A DNA stretch of 64,000 nt from Mycolicibacterium iranicum (GCF_014190915.1 NZ_JACHVU010000012.1:97577-161576); one strand, 5' to 3'; shown: positions 41,505 to 52,340, counted from the stretch's first letter. Notes: generated by a model from the sequence alone, not told the origin. Numbers and translations: made by a program.

Positions 41505-44500
41505 ATGACCCAAGCGTCCTCCGCGTCACCCGCCACACCCGATCGCAGGGCGATCATCACCGAGGCGCTGCGCAAGATCGACGACCTGACCGCCCGGCTG
41601 GCGGTGGCCGAGAAGGCCGAGACCGAGCCGATCGCCGTGGTCGGCATCGGCTGCCGGCTGCCCGGTGGAGTCGGCGACGCCGACCGGTTCTGGGAGTTCC
41701 TCTCCAACGGGGAGAACGGGGTCATCCGCGTGCCCGCCGACCGGTGGGACGCCGACGAGTTCTACTCACCCGACCACACCGTGCCCGGCACGATCTGCAA
41801 CCGCGAGGGCGGCTTCCTGACGTCCTGGCAGCCCGACGAGTTCGACGCCGAGTTCTTCTCGATCGCCCCGCGGGAAGCCGCGGCCATGGACCCGCAGCAG
41901 CGCCTGCTGCTCGAGGTGGCGTGGGAGGCCCTGGAGCACGCCGGCATCAACCCGCGCACGCTGCGCGGCTCGGCCACCGGCGTCTTCATCGGCATGACGA
42001 CCAACGACTACTACCACTCGGTGGTCGGCAAGCTGCGCCCCGAGGACATCGACCCCTACATCCCGTTCGGCAACGCGCCGAACTTCGCCGCCGGCCGGCT
42101 GTCCTATTTCCTGGGTGTGCGCGGCCCCGCGGTCGTCAGCGACACCGCGTGCTCGTCGTCGCTGGTGTCGATCCACCTCGCCTGCCAGAGCCTGCGCCGC
42201 GGCGAGAGCGACCACGCGCTGGCCGCCGGGGTGAACCTGATCCTGTCGCCGGAGAACAACATCGCCTGCTCGCGCTGGGGCATGCTGGCCCCGGACGGCC
42301 TGTGCAAGACCTTCGACGCCGACGCCAACGGCTACGTCCGCAGTGAGGGCGCCGGCGTGGTGGTCCTCAAACGCCTCAGCGACGCCCAGCGCGACGGCGA
42401 CCGCGTGCTGGCGGTCGTGCGGGGCTCCGCGGTGAACCAGGACGGCGCCAGCAGCGGGCAGACGGTGCCCAACGGCCCGGCGCAGCAGGAGCTGATGCGC
42501 AAGGCGCTGGAGACCTCGCGGCTCGCGCCGTCGGACATCGACTACATCGAGGCGCACGGCACCGGCACCTCGCTCGGCGACCCGATCGAACTCGACGCGC
42601 TCGCGGCCGTCTACGGCGACCGCAAGGAGTCCGATCCGCTCGTCCTGGGCTCGGTGAAGACCAACATGGGCCACCTCGAATCCGGCGCAGGCGTCACCGG
42701 GTTCATCAAGACCGTGCTCAGCGTGCACCACGGGTCGATCCCCAAGCAGCTGCACTTCAAGAAGCTGACCCCGCAGGCCGGCGAGGCGGCGTCGAAGTTC
42801 CGCATCGCCTCCGAACACCTGGACTGGCCCGCCGGCGCGGAGACCCGTCCGCGCCGCGCCGCGGTGTCGTCGTTCGGCGTCAGCGGAACCAACGCCCACA
42901 TCGTCATCGAACAGGCTCCTGACACCGAAAGCCCTGGCGCACACCAGGACCCGCCGGTCTCCACCCTCGTCGTCAGCGGCAAGACGCCGGCGCGGATCGC
43001 CTCGCTGGCCGGCAGGCTGGCCGACTGGCTGCAGACCCCCGGCGCGGCGGGCGTGAGCCTGGCCGACGTCGCGGAGACCCTGAACCACCGTCGCGCTCAG
43101 CACACCCGCTTCGCCACCGTGGCCGCCGCCGATCGCGACCAGGCGATCGCCGGTCTGCGCGCACTTGCGGGGGAGTACCCGGCCCCCGGCGTGGTGGGAC
43201 CGAACGATCCCGCCCTCGGCACAGGCACGGTGTTCCTGTACTCCGGCCAGGGTTCGCAGTGGGCGGGCATGGGCAAGCGGCTGCTGACCGAGGAGCCGGC
43301 GTTCGCCGCCGCCGTCGACGAACTCGAACCCGACTTCGTCGCCCAGGCCGGGTTCTCCCTGCGCGACGTGCTGACCTCCGGTGAGACCGTCGTCGGGATC
43401 GACCGCATCCAGCCGGTGCTGGTGGGTGTGCAGCTCGCGCTGACCGCGCTGTGGCGGTCCTACGGCATCAAGCCCGACGCGGTGATCGGCCACTCGATGG
43501 GCGAGGTCACGGCCGCGGTGGTGTCGGGCGCGCTGAGCCCCGCCGACGGTCTGAAGGTCATCGCCACCCGCTCGCGGCTGATGAAACGGCTGTCCGGGCA
43601 GGGCGCGATGGCCCTGCTGGAGCTCGACGCCGAGGCCGCCGAGAAGCTGATCGCCGGCTACCCGGGCCTGACCGTCGCGGTCTACGCGTCACCGCACCAG
43701 ACCGTGATCGCCGGCCCGCCGGATCAGGTGGACGCCGCGATCGCCGTGGTCGACAAGCAGGACCGGCTGGCCCGCCGCGTCGACGTCGACGTAGCCTCGC
43801 ACCACCCGATCATCGACCCCATCCTCGACGACCTGCGCGCCGAACTGGCCGACCTGCAGCCGCGCACGCCGAGCATCCCGGTCATCGTGACGACCGACGA
43901 GCGGCCCACCGACGGCACCTGCGTGTTCGATGCCGACCACTGGGTCGCCAACCTGCGCAACCCGGTGCGCTTCGCCCGCGCGGTCGCCACCGCCGGAACC
44001 GACAAGTCGATCTTCGTCGAGGTCAGTCCGCACCCGCTGCTGGGTTATGCGATCAAGGACACGCTCACCGGCCCGCACCGCAGCATCGGCACGCTGCAGC
44101 GCGACGCCAACGACACCGTCACCTTCCACACCAACCTGAACGCGGCGCACACGGTGCGTCCGCCGAAGACGCCGCAGCGTGGCGGGCACCGCGTCCAGCT
44201 GCCGCCCACCCCGTGGCACCACGCACACCACTGGATCCACACCGCGTCGTCGGCCACCCAGGAATCCCTGCAGCACGCGGGATCCGAGGTGCGGGCGGCC
44301 GAGGGCGAGAAGCACGAGTGGTTCCACCAGCTGAGCTGGCCAGTCCGCGATCTGCCGCAGGGCGGGCCCGACGTGTCCTGGCTGGTCCTGACCGACGACG
44401 CGGGCGCGGACCTGGCCGAGCTTCTCGGCCCCGGTTCGACGGCGCTGCCGCTGTCGGTTCTCGACGACGCCGACGCGCTGCGCGCGGCCCTGCCCGGTGT

Positions 44501-46937
44501 CGACCACGTGGTGTACGCCCCGGCGGTGACCTCGCGGCGCTTCGACGCCGAACCCGGCTACGCGGTGTTCCATCAGCTGCGCCGGCTCGTGGTCGCGCTG
44601 GCTGCCACCGCCGACGCGCCGAAGCTGTTCGTCGTCACCCGCAACGCACAGCCGGTGGCCGACGGCGACCGCGCCAATCCCGCACACGCGGTGCTGTGGG
44701 GCCAGGGGCGCACGCTCGCCCTCGAACACCCCGAGTTCTGGGGCGGCATCGTCGATGTCGACGAGGCGCTGCCCGACGAGCTGCTCGCGCAGTACCTGCG
44801 CTCCGAGGCCGCCGCGGTCGACGCCACCGACCGGGACGACCAGGCGGTCTACCGCGGCGCCGAGCGCCGGGTGCCGCGCCTGGAGCCGCGCCCGCTGCCA
44901 TCGGTGCCGTTGACGCGGCTGGAGAACGGCACCAGTCACCTCGTCATCGGCGCGACCGGAAACGTCGGCCCGTACCTGATCCGCCAGCTCGCCGAGATGG
45001 GCGCGTCGACGATCGTCGCGGTGTCGCGCCGCGGCGGGGGACAGCTCACCGAGCTCGCGTCCGAGCTGGCCCCGGGGGGCACCACGCTGGTCGAGGTGGC
45101 CGCCGACGCGGCCGACGAATCCTCGATGCGGGAGGTGTTCGCGCGGTTCGGCGCAGATCTGCCCCCGCTGGAGGGCGTCTACGTGGCGTCCCTGGCCGGC
45201 GGCGAGGCCCTGCTGTCGGAGATGACCGAGGACGACCTGAACCCGATGTTCCGGTCGAAGGTCGACACCGCGGCGGTGCTGCACAAGCTGTCGTTGCGCA
45301 CCCCGCTGCGCCGGTTCGTGCTGTTCTCCTCGATCACCGGCCTGCTGGGTTCGCGGGCCGTCGCCCACTACACGGCGGCCAATGCTTTCGCCGACGCGTT
45401 CGCCTACGCCCGGCGCGCACTCGGCCTCCCGGCCACGGTCATCGACTGGGGCCTGTGGAAGTCCTGGGCGGATGCGCAGCCGCAGATGAAGGCGGCCGGC
45501 CTGGACCCGATGCCCAACGACATCGCGATCCGGATGCTGCCCGCGCTGCTGAGCCCCGAGGCCGCGGTGCAGACCGTGGTGGCCGGTGCCGACTGGGCCC
45601 GCCTGGCCGATGCCTACCGGATGCGGGCCGCGGTCAAGGTCCTCGACCACCTGGTGAACGCTCCGGGCGACGGCGCCGATCTCGACCGCCTTCCGGCCCC
45701 GGCCTGGGGCACGGTCCTCGGGGATGCGGTCGACGGCACGGCCCACGACCACCTGTGGCGGGCCCGCGTCCTGCCCGGCGAGCGGTCCTACCCGGTCGCG
45801 CACCGGGTGCGCGGCGTCGAGGTCGTGCCCGTGTCGGTGCTTCTGCAGACCCTGGCCACGGCCGCAGACCGCCTCGGCGGCGCGGTGACCGACGTCCGGT
45901 TCGAGTATCCGATCGTGGCCGATCAGCCCAAGGCGATCCATGTGGTCGCCGACGGCACGGCGCTGACCGTGTGGTCGAGCACCGGCCCCGATTCACCCGA
46001 GCAGCGCTGGACGCGCCATGCCAGTGCCACGCTCGCCGACGCACCGGCGGCATCCGCCCCGTCGGGGGATCAGACCCCCCGCGGCAAGGCGTTCGACCGG
46101 GCGTCGATCGCCGAGATGCAGAGCGCGTGGGGCGTGGAGGGCCAGCCGTTCCACTGGACGGTGAGCGACTGCATGGCCACCGCTGCGGGTGCCCGCGCGG
46201 ACGTCGAGCTGCCGGAGTCCTCGGATTCCGCGGCCGCTGCCCTGGTGGATGCCGCGGTGCACGTGGCGCGCCTCGCCGACGCCGACAACGCGCAGCTGCT
46301 GCTTCCCGCCGGCGCCGAGAGCCTGGTGGTGGACGCATCGGCGGGCACCCGGGGCGTCGTCGAGGTGTACCGGCGGGACGGCTCGGGCGACGCCCTGGTC
46401 GTCGACGTCCTGATCAGCGGTCCCGAAGGTGCGACGTGGGTCGACATGCGCGGCCTGACCTATGCGCCGGTGGAGTCCGCACCCGCCCCGGTCACCGGCG
46501 AGAGCGCTTCGCAGACAGCCGAATTCATCGACTGGTCGACGATGAACCGTCAGCAGACGGTCGCGGAGCTGCGGACGCGGCTGCGTAGCATTCTGGCCCG
46601 TGAACTCGGGATGCCGGACGACGCCGTCGATTTCGACATCCCGTTCCCCGAGCTGGGTCTCGACTCGATGATGGCGATGAACCTGCTGCGGGACGCCAAG
46701 GCGCTGGTCCGTATCGACCTCTCCGCCACGATGCTGTGGAACCATCCGTCGATCTCGCAGATGTCGGACTTCGTCGCCGACCTGCTGGCACCTCAGCAGC
46801 AGGCCGTCGAGGAGGCCGAACCCGAGGTGCCCGAGGACGACGAATCCGACTCGTTCGGGCTGCTCGACGAGCTGTTCGACAGCATCGAATCCTCTTCCGT
46901 GGAGTCGGCCAATGCCGGCAGTGAGGGCTCACTGTAG
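41505..46937 (+). CDS. Type I polyketide synthase PKS-3 with KR before DH: KS-AT-KR-DH-ACP
   Basis: An 1810-residue synthase. An N-terminal docking helix (RRAIITEALRKIDDLTARLA) is followed by KS (Cys216), AT (Ser664 in GHSMGE; VASHHPIIDP), KR (about 1140-1330; GATGNVG, Tyr1289, Asn1293), then DH (about 1395-1650; His1433 in HRVRGVEVVP, Asp1582 in LVDAAVH), ACP (Ser1721 in GLDSMMA) and an acidic tail with GLLDELFDSIES. The DH follows the KR, the reverse of the usual order. The N-terminus and KS resemble PpsC, the KR resembles PpsB, and the DH, ACP and tail resemble PpsA and PKS-1. The ER of PpsC is absent. Predicted output is an alpha-methyl enoyl chain passed to PKS-4. The gene starts 5 bases after PKS-2. 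Confidence 0.92.
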   Translation: MTQASSASPATPDRRAIITEALRKIDDLTARLAVAEKAETEPIAVVGIGCRLPGGVGDADRFWEFLSNGENGVIRVPADRWDADEFYSPDHTVPGTICNREGGFLTSWQPDEFDAEFFSIAPREAAAMDPQQRLLLEVAWEALEHAGINPRTLRGSATGVFIGMTTNDYYHSVVGKLRPEDIDPYIPFGNAPNFAAGRLSYFLGVRGPAVVSDTACSSSLVSIHLACQSLRRGESDHALAAGVNLILSPENNIACSRWGMLAPDGLCKTFDADANGYVRSEGAGVVVLKRLSDAQRDGDRVLAVVRGSAVNQDGASSGQTVPNGPAQQELMRKALETSRLAPSDIDYIEAHGTGTSLGDPIELDALAAVYGDRKESDPLVLGSVKTNMGHLESGAGVTGFIKTVLSVHHGSIPKQLHFKKLTPQAGEAASKFRIASEHLDWPAGAETRPRRAAVSSFGVSGTNAHIVIEQAPDTESPGAHQDPPVSTLVVSGKTPARIASLAGRLADWLQTPGAAGVSLADVAETLNHRRAQHTRFATVAAADRDQAIAGLRALAGEYPAPGVVGPNDPALGTGTVFLYSGQGSQWAGMGKRLLTEEPAFAAAVDELEPDFVAQAGFSLRDVLTSGETVVGIDRIQPVLVGVQLALTALWRSYGIKPDAVIGHSMGEVTAAVVSGALSPADGLKVIATRSRLMKRLSGQGAMALLELDAEAAEKLIAGYPGLTVAVYASPHQTVIAGPPDQVDAAIAVVDKQDRLARRVDVDVASHHPIIDPILDDLRAELADLQPRTPSIPVIVTTDERPTDGTCVFDADHWVANLRNPVRFARAVATAGTDKSIFVEVSPHPLLGYAIKDTLTGPHRSIGTLQRDANDTVTFHTNLNAAHTVRPPKTPQRGGHRVQLPPTPWHHAHHWIHTASSATQESLQHAGSEVRAAEGEKHEWFHQLSWPVRDLPQGGPDVSWLVLTDDAGADLAELLGPGSTALPLSVLDDADALRAALPGVDHVVYAPAVTSRRFDAEPGYAVFHQLRRLVVALAATADAPKLFVVTRNAQPVADGDRANPAHAVLWGQGRTLALEHPEFWGGIVDVDEALPDELLAQYLRSEAAAVDATDRDDQAVYRGAERRVPRLEPRPLPSVPLTRLENGTSHLVIGATGNVGPYLIRQLAEMGASTIVAVSRRGGGQLTELASELAPGGTTLVEVAADAADESSMREVFARFGADLPPLEGVYVASLAGGEALLSEMTEDDLNPMFRSKVDTAAVLHKLSLRTPLRRFVLFSSITGLLGSRAVAHYTAANAFADAFAYARRALGLPATVIDWGLWKSWADAQPQMKAAGLDPMPNDIAIRMLPALLSPEAAVQTVVAGADWARLADAYRMRAAVKVLDHLVNAPGDGADLDRLPAPAWGTVLGDAVDGTAHDHLWRARVLPGERSYPVAHRVRGVEVVPVSVLLQTLATAADRLGGAVTDVRFEYPIVADQPKAIHVVADGTALTVWSSTGPDSPEQRWTRHASATLADAPAASAPSGDQTPRGKAFDRASIAEMQSAWGVEGQPFHWTVSDCMATAAGARADVELPESSDSAAAALVDAAVHVARLADADNAQLLLPAGAESLVVDASAGTRGVVEVYRRDGSGDALVVDVLISGPEGATWVDMRGLTYAPVESAPAPVTGESASQTAEFIDWSTMNRQQTVAELRTRLRSILARELGMPDDAVDFDIPFPELGLDSMMAMNLLRDAKALVRIDLSATMLWNHPSISQMSDFVADLLAPQQQAVEEAEPEVPEDDESDSFGLLDELFDSIESSSVESANAGSEGSL

Positions 46938-49900
46938 ATGAAAACGACCTTCGACAGGATCTCGGCGATGTCGGCCGAGCAGCGCGACAAGCTCTCCGAG
47001 CAGTTCGAGAAAGCCTCTCGGGTCGCCGGCGCGGAGCCGATCGCGGTCGTCGGGATCGGCTGCCGTTTCCCCGGCGGGGTGACCGGGCCCGACAGCTACT
47101 GGACCATGCTGGAATCCGGCACCAACGCGGTGACCGAGGTCCCCGCCGACCGGTGGGACGGCGACGCCTACTACGACCCGGACCCGATGGCGCCGGGCCG
47201 GATGCCCTCGAAGTGGGGCGCCTACATTGACGACATGCAGGGCTTCGACGCCGAGTTCTTCGGCATCACTCCGCGCGAGGCGGCGGCGATGGATCCGCAG
47301 CAGCGCGTCGTGCTCGAGGTCGCCTACGAGGCCCTGGAGAACGCGGGGCTGGCGCCCGACACCGTCGGCGAGATCCGCGGTGCGGTGATGCTGGGTGTGT
47401 ACTACAACGAGTACCAGAGCGCATCGGCCGGCAACCCGGACACGATCGACGCGTATTCGGCGACCGGTAACGCCCACAGCGTCACCGTCGGCCGGATCGC
47501 CTACCTGCTGGGTCTCAAGGGTCCCGCGGTCGCCGTCGACACCGCGTGCTCGTCGTCGCTGGTGTCGATCCACCTGGCGTGCCAGAGCCTGCGGATGCGC
47601 GAGAGCGACCTCGCGCTGGCCGGCGGTGTCAGCCTCAGCCTGCGCCCGGAAACCCAACTGGCGCTGGGCAAGTGGGGCATGCTGTCCCCGCACGGCAAGT
47701 GCTACGCCTTCGATTCGCGCGCCAACGGCTTCGTGCGCGGCGAGGGTGCCGGCGTGGTGGTGCTCAAGCGCCTGACCGACGCCGTACGCGACGGGGACCG
47801 CGTCCTCGGCGTCGTCCGCGGCTCGGCGGTCAACCAGGACGGCCGCTCCAACGGGCTCACCGCACCCAACGCACCGTCGCAGCGTGACGTCATCGCGCGC
47901 GCCCTGCGCTCGGCCGACGTCGCCGCGGGCACCGTCAACTACGTCGAAACACACGGCACCGGAACGTCTCTGGGTGACCCGATCGAGTTCGACGCCCTCG
48001 CCGCCGTCTACGGCAAGGGCGAGAGCCCGTGTGCGCTCGGCGCCGTCAAGACCAACATGGGCCACCTCGAGGCCGCCGCGGGCATCGCCGGGTTCATCAA
48101 GACCGTGTTGACGCTGCAGCACGGTGCGATCGCGCCGAACCTGCACTTCGAGAAGTGGAATCCGACGATCGACCCGTCGTCGACGCGGCTGTTCGTGCCG
48201 ACCGAGAAGGCCGACTGGCCCAGGACCGAGCATCCGCGCCGGGCGGCCGTGTCGTCGTTCGGCATGGGCGGCACCAACGCTCACATCGTCCTGGAGCAGG
48301 GCCCCGAGCCTGTCGACGCCCCCGCCGCGGCACCCACGGTGCAGACGCTCGTCGTGTCCGGCAAGACCCCGGCCCGGGTCGCGGCCTCCGCGGCGTCGCT
48401 GGCCGACTGGCTCGACGGGGCCGGCGCCTCCGCGCCGCTGCGCGACGTCGCGTTCACGGTCAACCACCACCGCAGCCGCCACCACACCATCGCCACCGTG
48501 AGTGCGCGCACGAACGCCGAGGCCGTCACCGGTCTGCGCGCGCTGGCCGCCGGCCAGCAGGCCGCCGGCGTGGTGGGCGCCCACGACGCCAAGGTGGGCA
48601 AGGGAACCGTCTTCCTGTACTCGGGCCAGGGTGCGCAGTGGGCCGGGATGGGCAAGACGCTGCTCGCCGAGGAACCCGCCTTCGCCGCGGCGGTCGACGA
48701 ACTCGAACCCGCCTTCCTCGACAAAGTCGGGTTCTCGCTGCGTCAGACCCTGGAGGCCGGCGAGCCGGTGACCGGCATCGACCGGATCCAGCCCGTGCTG
48801 GTCGGCATGCAGCTCGCGCTGACACAGCTGTGGCGGTCCTACGGGGTGGAACCCGACGCGGTCATCGGTCACTCGATGGGGGAGGCGACCGCGGCTGTCG
48901 TCGCGGGCGCGCTGACCCCGGCCGAGGGCTTCGACGTCATCGCGACCCGGACACGGCTGATGAAGCGGTTGTCCGGACAGGGCGCGATGGCTCTGCTCGA
49001 ACTTGACGCGCAGGCGGCGGAGAAGCTGATCGCCGACCGTCCCGACGTCACGATCGCGGTGTACGCCTCGCCGAAGCAGTGTGTGGTCGCCGGCCCGCCC
49101 GAGCAGGTTGACGAGCTGATCGCGATCGTGGACGGCCAGGGCAAGCTGGCCCGCCGTGTCGAGGTGGACGTCGCCTCGCACCATCCGACGATCGACCCGG
49201 TGCTGCCCGAGCTGAAGGAGGCGCTGGCCTACCTGCGTCCGGCCGCGCCGAAGATCCCGCTGGTGTCCACGGTCGCCTACACGGGGTCCGCGCCGCTGTA
49301 CTCGGCCGACTACTGGGCGGCCAACCTGCGCAACCCGGTCCGGTTCAGCCAGGCTGTCCACGAGGCGAGCGCGGAGAACAGCAACTTCATCGAGATCAGC
49401 CCGCATCCGCTTCTCGCACACGCGATCTCGGACACGCTGGCAGCGCAGTCGACCAACCGCAGATTCCACGTCGGCGCCACGGTGAACCGCGACCACCCGG
49501 AGACGCTGGCGTTCCACGCCCAGCTGGCCGCCGTCGCGCCGCCGGCGGCGAAGGCCCCCGAGGGTGCCGAGGGCCGGCTGGTGTCGGTGCCGGCGACCGC
49601 GTGGCAGCACACGGCCTACTGGATGGCCGATCGCTCCGCCAACCAGCAGTTCGCCGGTGCGCACCCCCTGCTGGGTCTGCATGTCGAACTGCCTTCGGGC
49701 AGCGGCCACGTCTGGCAATCCGACGTGGGCCTGGACGCCCACCCGTGGCTGGCCGACCACATCGTGCACGGCCTGCCGGTGATGCCGGGCGCCGGTTTCG
49801 CCGAGATCGCCCTGGCCGCGGCCCGCGAGGCGCTCGACCTGCCCGCGACCGGGGTCGAGGTGGCCGTCGAGGTGCAGGAGATGCTGCCCCTCGACGAGCA

Positions 49901-52340
49901 CACGAAGCTCACCACCCAGGTGTCGCGCGGAGAGGACGGCGCGCTGAGCGTCGAGATCCACTCCCGCTCCGAGGCCGGTACGTGGACCCGGCACGCGGCG
50001 GGCACCCTCCGCGCAGCCGAGCCGGCGACCCCGGCCAAGCCGGGACCGCTCGGCGACGGCTCACCCGTCTCCCCGTCGGACTTCTACACCGCGCTGCGCC
50101 GCACCGGCGCTCATCACGCCCATGCGTTCGCCGCGCTGACACGGATCGTGCGCGCCGACCGCAAGGCCGACACCGAGATCGTGCTGCCCGACGAGGCCAC
50201 GCCGCACCGCGGGGTCGCCTTGCACCCCGTCATGCTCGACGCGGCCCTGCAGGGCCTGGCCGCCGCGATGGGCGACGAGACGCTGTCGGACTCCAACGAC
50301 GTCACCTATCTGCCGGTCGGCTTCGGGTCGGTCCGGGTGTTCGGGGAGATCGGCCGGCGGGCCAAGTGCCGCGCCGAGCTGGTCAGCGTGGCTGAGGACA
50401 GCGGAGACGCCGTCGGCCGGGTCACGCTGACCGACGAAACCGGCACGGTGCTGGCGCAGGTCGACAACGTGGCGCTCAAGCGCATCCAGCGCCGGACGGT
50501 GCCACTGCCGTTGTCGCAGAAGATTTTCGATTCACGCTGGGCCGTCACGCAGGCGCCGTCGGGAGGCACCGCGACCGGCAGCTGGCTGGTGCTGGCCGGG
50601 GGTGCGGACAACCTGGCGGCCGCCCAGCGGTTCGCGCAGAGCTTCTCCGGTCCGCAGCGGCACGTCGAGACGGCCGACCTCGCCGACGAGACCGCCGCGC
50701 GCGACGGCTTCGCCGCCGCGACCTCGGATGCGGCACTGCCGCCGGCGGGCGTCGTCGTGCTGGTGGACGTGCCGGAGTTCGACGGAACCGGCGCCGACGC
50801 GCACCTCACCGCGGCACAGGACGCGATGTGGGAGATCGCCGCGACGGTCCGCACGATCGTGGGCAGCTGGCACGGCAAGCCGCCGCGGTTGTGGGTGGTG
50901 ACCCGGGGCGGTCTGGTCGTCGGCGATTCCGACGGCGGCGGCAATCCCGGCGTCGGCAGCCTCAAGGCGCTGATCCGGGTGCTGGCCTACGAGCATCCCG
51001 ACCTGAAGACGACGCTGCTCGACGTCGGTGCCGACGGCGATGTCGCCGCGATCCTGGCCGCCGAGATCGAGGCGTCCGGGAGTGCCGCCGGGACCGAGGA
51101 CGTCATCGCCTGGCGCGACGGCGCCCGTTTGGTCGAGCGGCTGTCGCGGGCGAAGCTGCCCGCCACGCCCGGCAGGCTCGTGGTGCGCGGCGACGGCTCC
51201 TACGTTGTCACCGGCGCCCTGGGCGGCGTCGGTCTCGCGGTGGTGCGCTGGCTGGTGGACAACGGCGCGGGCCGGTTGGTCCTCAACGGCCGCAGCGCCG
51301 CCTCGCCGGAGGCCCAGGCCGTGCTCGACGAACTGTCCCACCGTGCCGAGATCTCCGTCGTCACCGGCGACATCGCCGTGACGGGGACCGCCCAGCGGCT
51401 CGTCGCGGCGGCCGAGGAGACCGGCAGGCCGCTGCGCGGCGTGATCCACTCGGCGGCCGTGCTCGACGACGAACTCGTCGTCGGCCTGACCCGGGAGACC
51501 GTGGAGCGCATCTGGGCGCCGAAGGCCGCCGGTGCGTGGCGTCTGCACGAGGCCACGGTCGGTAAGAACCTCGACTGGTGGGTCGGCTTCTCGTCGGTCG
51601 CCTCCCTTCTCGGATCGCCCGGCCAGTCCGCGTACGCATGCGCCAACGCATGGCTGGACGCGCTGGTGGCCTGGCGTACCGCGGCCGGGCTGCCCGCGAT
51701 CACGGTGAACTGGGGTCAGTGGGCCGACGTCGGTCTGGCCAGCTCGCTGCGGTTCTCGGTGCTGGACCCCATCTCGCCCGACGAAGGCGTGGACGCTCTC
51801 GGCGGTGTGCTCGCCGCCGGCCTGTCGCGGGTGGGCATCGCGCGCCTGCGCCTCGACCGTGCGGCAGCGGCGTTCCCGGAGATCCGTCAGATCGGCTTCT
51901 TCGCCGACCTGGTGGGGGAGCTGGACGTCGACGACGCCGACGACGACTGGGAGGGCGCCGAGGCGCTCAAGGGCATGGACGCCGCCGAGGTGAACCGCGT
52001 GGTGGTCGCGCGACTGCGCCGCCGCATCGCCGGTGTCATGGGCTACTCCGACGACAGCGCCGTCGACACGGCCAAGCCGCTGACCGAGATGGGCCTGGAC
52101 TCGCTGATGGCGGTGCGGATGCGCAACACCATCCGGGGCGACTTCGGGGTGGAGCCGCCCGTGGCGCTGCTGCTGCAGGGGGCCACACTGAGCGATGTGG
52201 CACTGGACCTGATCCGCCAGCTCGGTCTCGCCGAAGAGGACAGCTCCGAACGTCCGAACGCACTGCGCGATCGCGCACAGCAACGTGCCGCGGCGCGTCA
52301 ACGAGCCGCATCGCGGCGGAAAGTAGGACCACGATCGTGA
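46938..52340 (+). CDS. Type I polyketide synthase PKS-4 (PpsB/PpsD hybrid): KS-AT-DH-KR-ACP
   Basis: An 1800-residue synthase. Domains: docking helix (SAEQRDKLSEQFEKASR); KS (Cys204); AT (Ser646 in GHSMGE; VASHHPTIDP); DH (about 905-1190; His941 in HIVHGLPVMP, Asp1101 in MLDAALQ); KR (about 1415-1600; GALGGVG, LDD motif in VLDDELV, Tyr1566); ACP (Ser1722 in GLDSLMA); basic tail rich in RQRAASRRK. The N-terminal docking region and KS look PpsB-like; from the DH onward it looks like PpsD, with which it shares size and tail. No ER is present. VASH suggests methylmalonyl-CoA, as for PpsD. Its ATG directly follows the PKS-3 stop (TAGATG), and its stop overlaps the PKS-5 start. Confidence 0.93.
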   Translation: MKTTFDRISAMSAEQRDKLSEQFEKASRVAGAEPIAVVGIGCRFPGGVTGPDSYWTMLESGTNAVTEVPADRWDGDAYYDPDPMAPGRMPSKWGAYIDDMQGFDAEFFGITPREAAAMDPQQRVVLEVAYEALENAGLAPDTVGEIRGAVMLGVYYNEYQSASAGNPDTIDAYSATGNAHSVTVGRIAYLLGLKGPAVAVDTACSSSLVSIHLACQSLRMRESDLALAGGVSLSLRPETQLALGKWGMLSPHGKCYAFDSRANGFVRGEGAGVVVLKRLTDAVRDGDRVLGVVRGSAVNQDGRSNGLTAPNAPSQRDVIARALRSADVAAGTVNYVETHGTGTSLGDPIEFDALAAVYGKGESPCALGAVKTNMGHLEAAAGIAGFIKTVLTLQHGAIAPNLHFEKWNPTIDPSSTRLFVPTEKADWPRTEHPRRAAVSSFGMGGTNAHIVLEQGPEPVDAPAAAPTVQTLVVSGKTPARVAASAASLADWLDGAGASAPLRDVAFTVNHHRSRHHTIATVSARTNAEAVTGLRALAAGQQAAGVVGAHDAKVGKGTVFLYSGQGAQWAGMGKTLLAEEPAFAAAVDELEPAFLDKVGFSLRQTLEAGEPVTGIDRIQPVLVGMQLALTQLWRSYGVEPDAVIGHSMGEATAAVVAGALTPAEGFDVIATRTRLMKRLSGQGAMALLELDAQAAEKLIADRPDVTIAVYASPKQCVVAGPPEQVDELIAIVDGQGKLARRVEVDVASHHPTIDPVLPELKEALAYLRPAAPKIPLVSTVAYTGSAPLYSADYWAANLRNPVRFSQAVHEASAENSNFIEISPHPLLAHAISDTLAAQSTNRRFHVGATVNRDHPETLAFHAQLAAVAPPAAKAPEGAEGRLVSVPATAWQHTAYWMADRSANQQFAGAHPLLGLHVELPSGSGHVWQSDVGLDAHPWLADHIVHGLPVMPGAGFAEIALAAAREALDLPATGVEVAVEVQEMLPLDEHTKLTTQVSRGEDGALSVEIHSRSEAGTWTRHAAGTLRAAEPATPAKPGPLGDGSPVSPSDFYTALRRTGAHHAHAFAALTRIVRADRKADTEIVLPDEATPHRGVALHPVMLDAALQGLAAAMGDETLSDSNDVTYLPVGFGSVRVFGEIGRRAKCRAELVSVAEDSGDAVGRVTLTDETGTVLAQVDNVALKRIQRRTVPLPLSQKIFDSRWAVTQAPSGGTATGSWLVLAGGADNLAAAQRFAQSFSGPQRHVETADLADETAARDGFAAATSDAALPPAGVVVLVDVPEFDGTGADAHLTAAQDAMWEIAATVRTIVGSWHGKPPRLWVVTRGGLVVGDSDGGGNPGVGSLKALIRVLAYEHPDLKTTLLDVGADGDVAAILAAEIEASGSAAGTEDVIAWRDGARLVERLSRAKLPATPGRLVVRGDGSYVVTGALGGVGLAVVRWLVDNGAGRLVLNGRSAASPEAQAVLDELSHRAEISVVTGDIAVTGTAQRLVAAAEETGRPLRGVIHSAAVLDDELVVGLTRETVERIWAPKAAGAWRLHEATVGKNLDWWVGFSSVASLLGSPGQSAYACANAWLDALVAWRTAAGLPAITVNWGQWADVGLASSLRFSVLDPISPDEGVDALGGVLAAGLSRVGIARLRLDRAAAAFPEIRQIGFFADLVGELDVDDADDDWEGAEALKGMDAAEVNRVVVARLRRRIAGVMGYSDDSAVDTAKPLTEMGLDSLMAVRMRNTIRGDFGVEPPVALLLQGATLSDVALDLIRQLGLAEEDSSERPNALRDRAQQRAAARQRAASRRKVGPRS

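Noticed and set aside
46929..49994. 1021-codon minus-strand frame across PKS-4
   Set aside because: Same reason: antisense of the KS-AT region.
51578..52336. N-terminal extension of PKS-5
   Set aside because: This is out-of-frame PKS-4 sequence with no domain. The GTG at 52337 is followed at once by the KS N-terminus.
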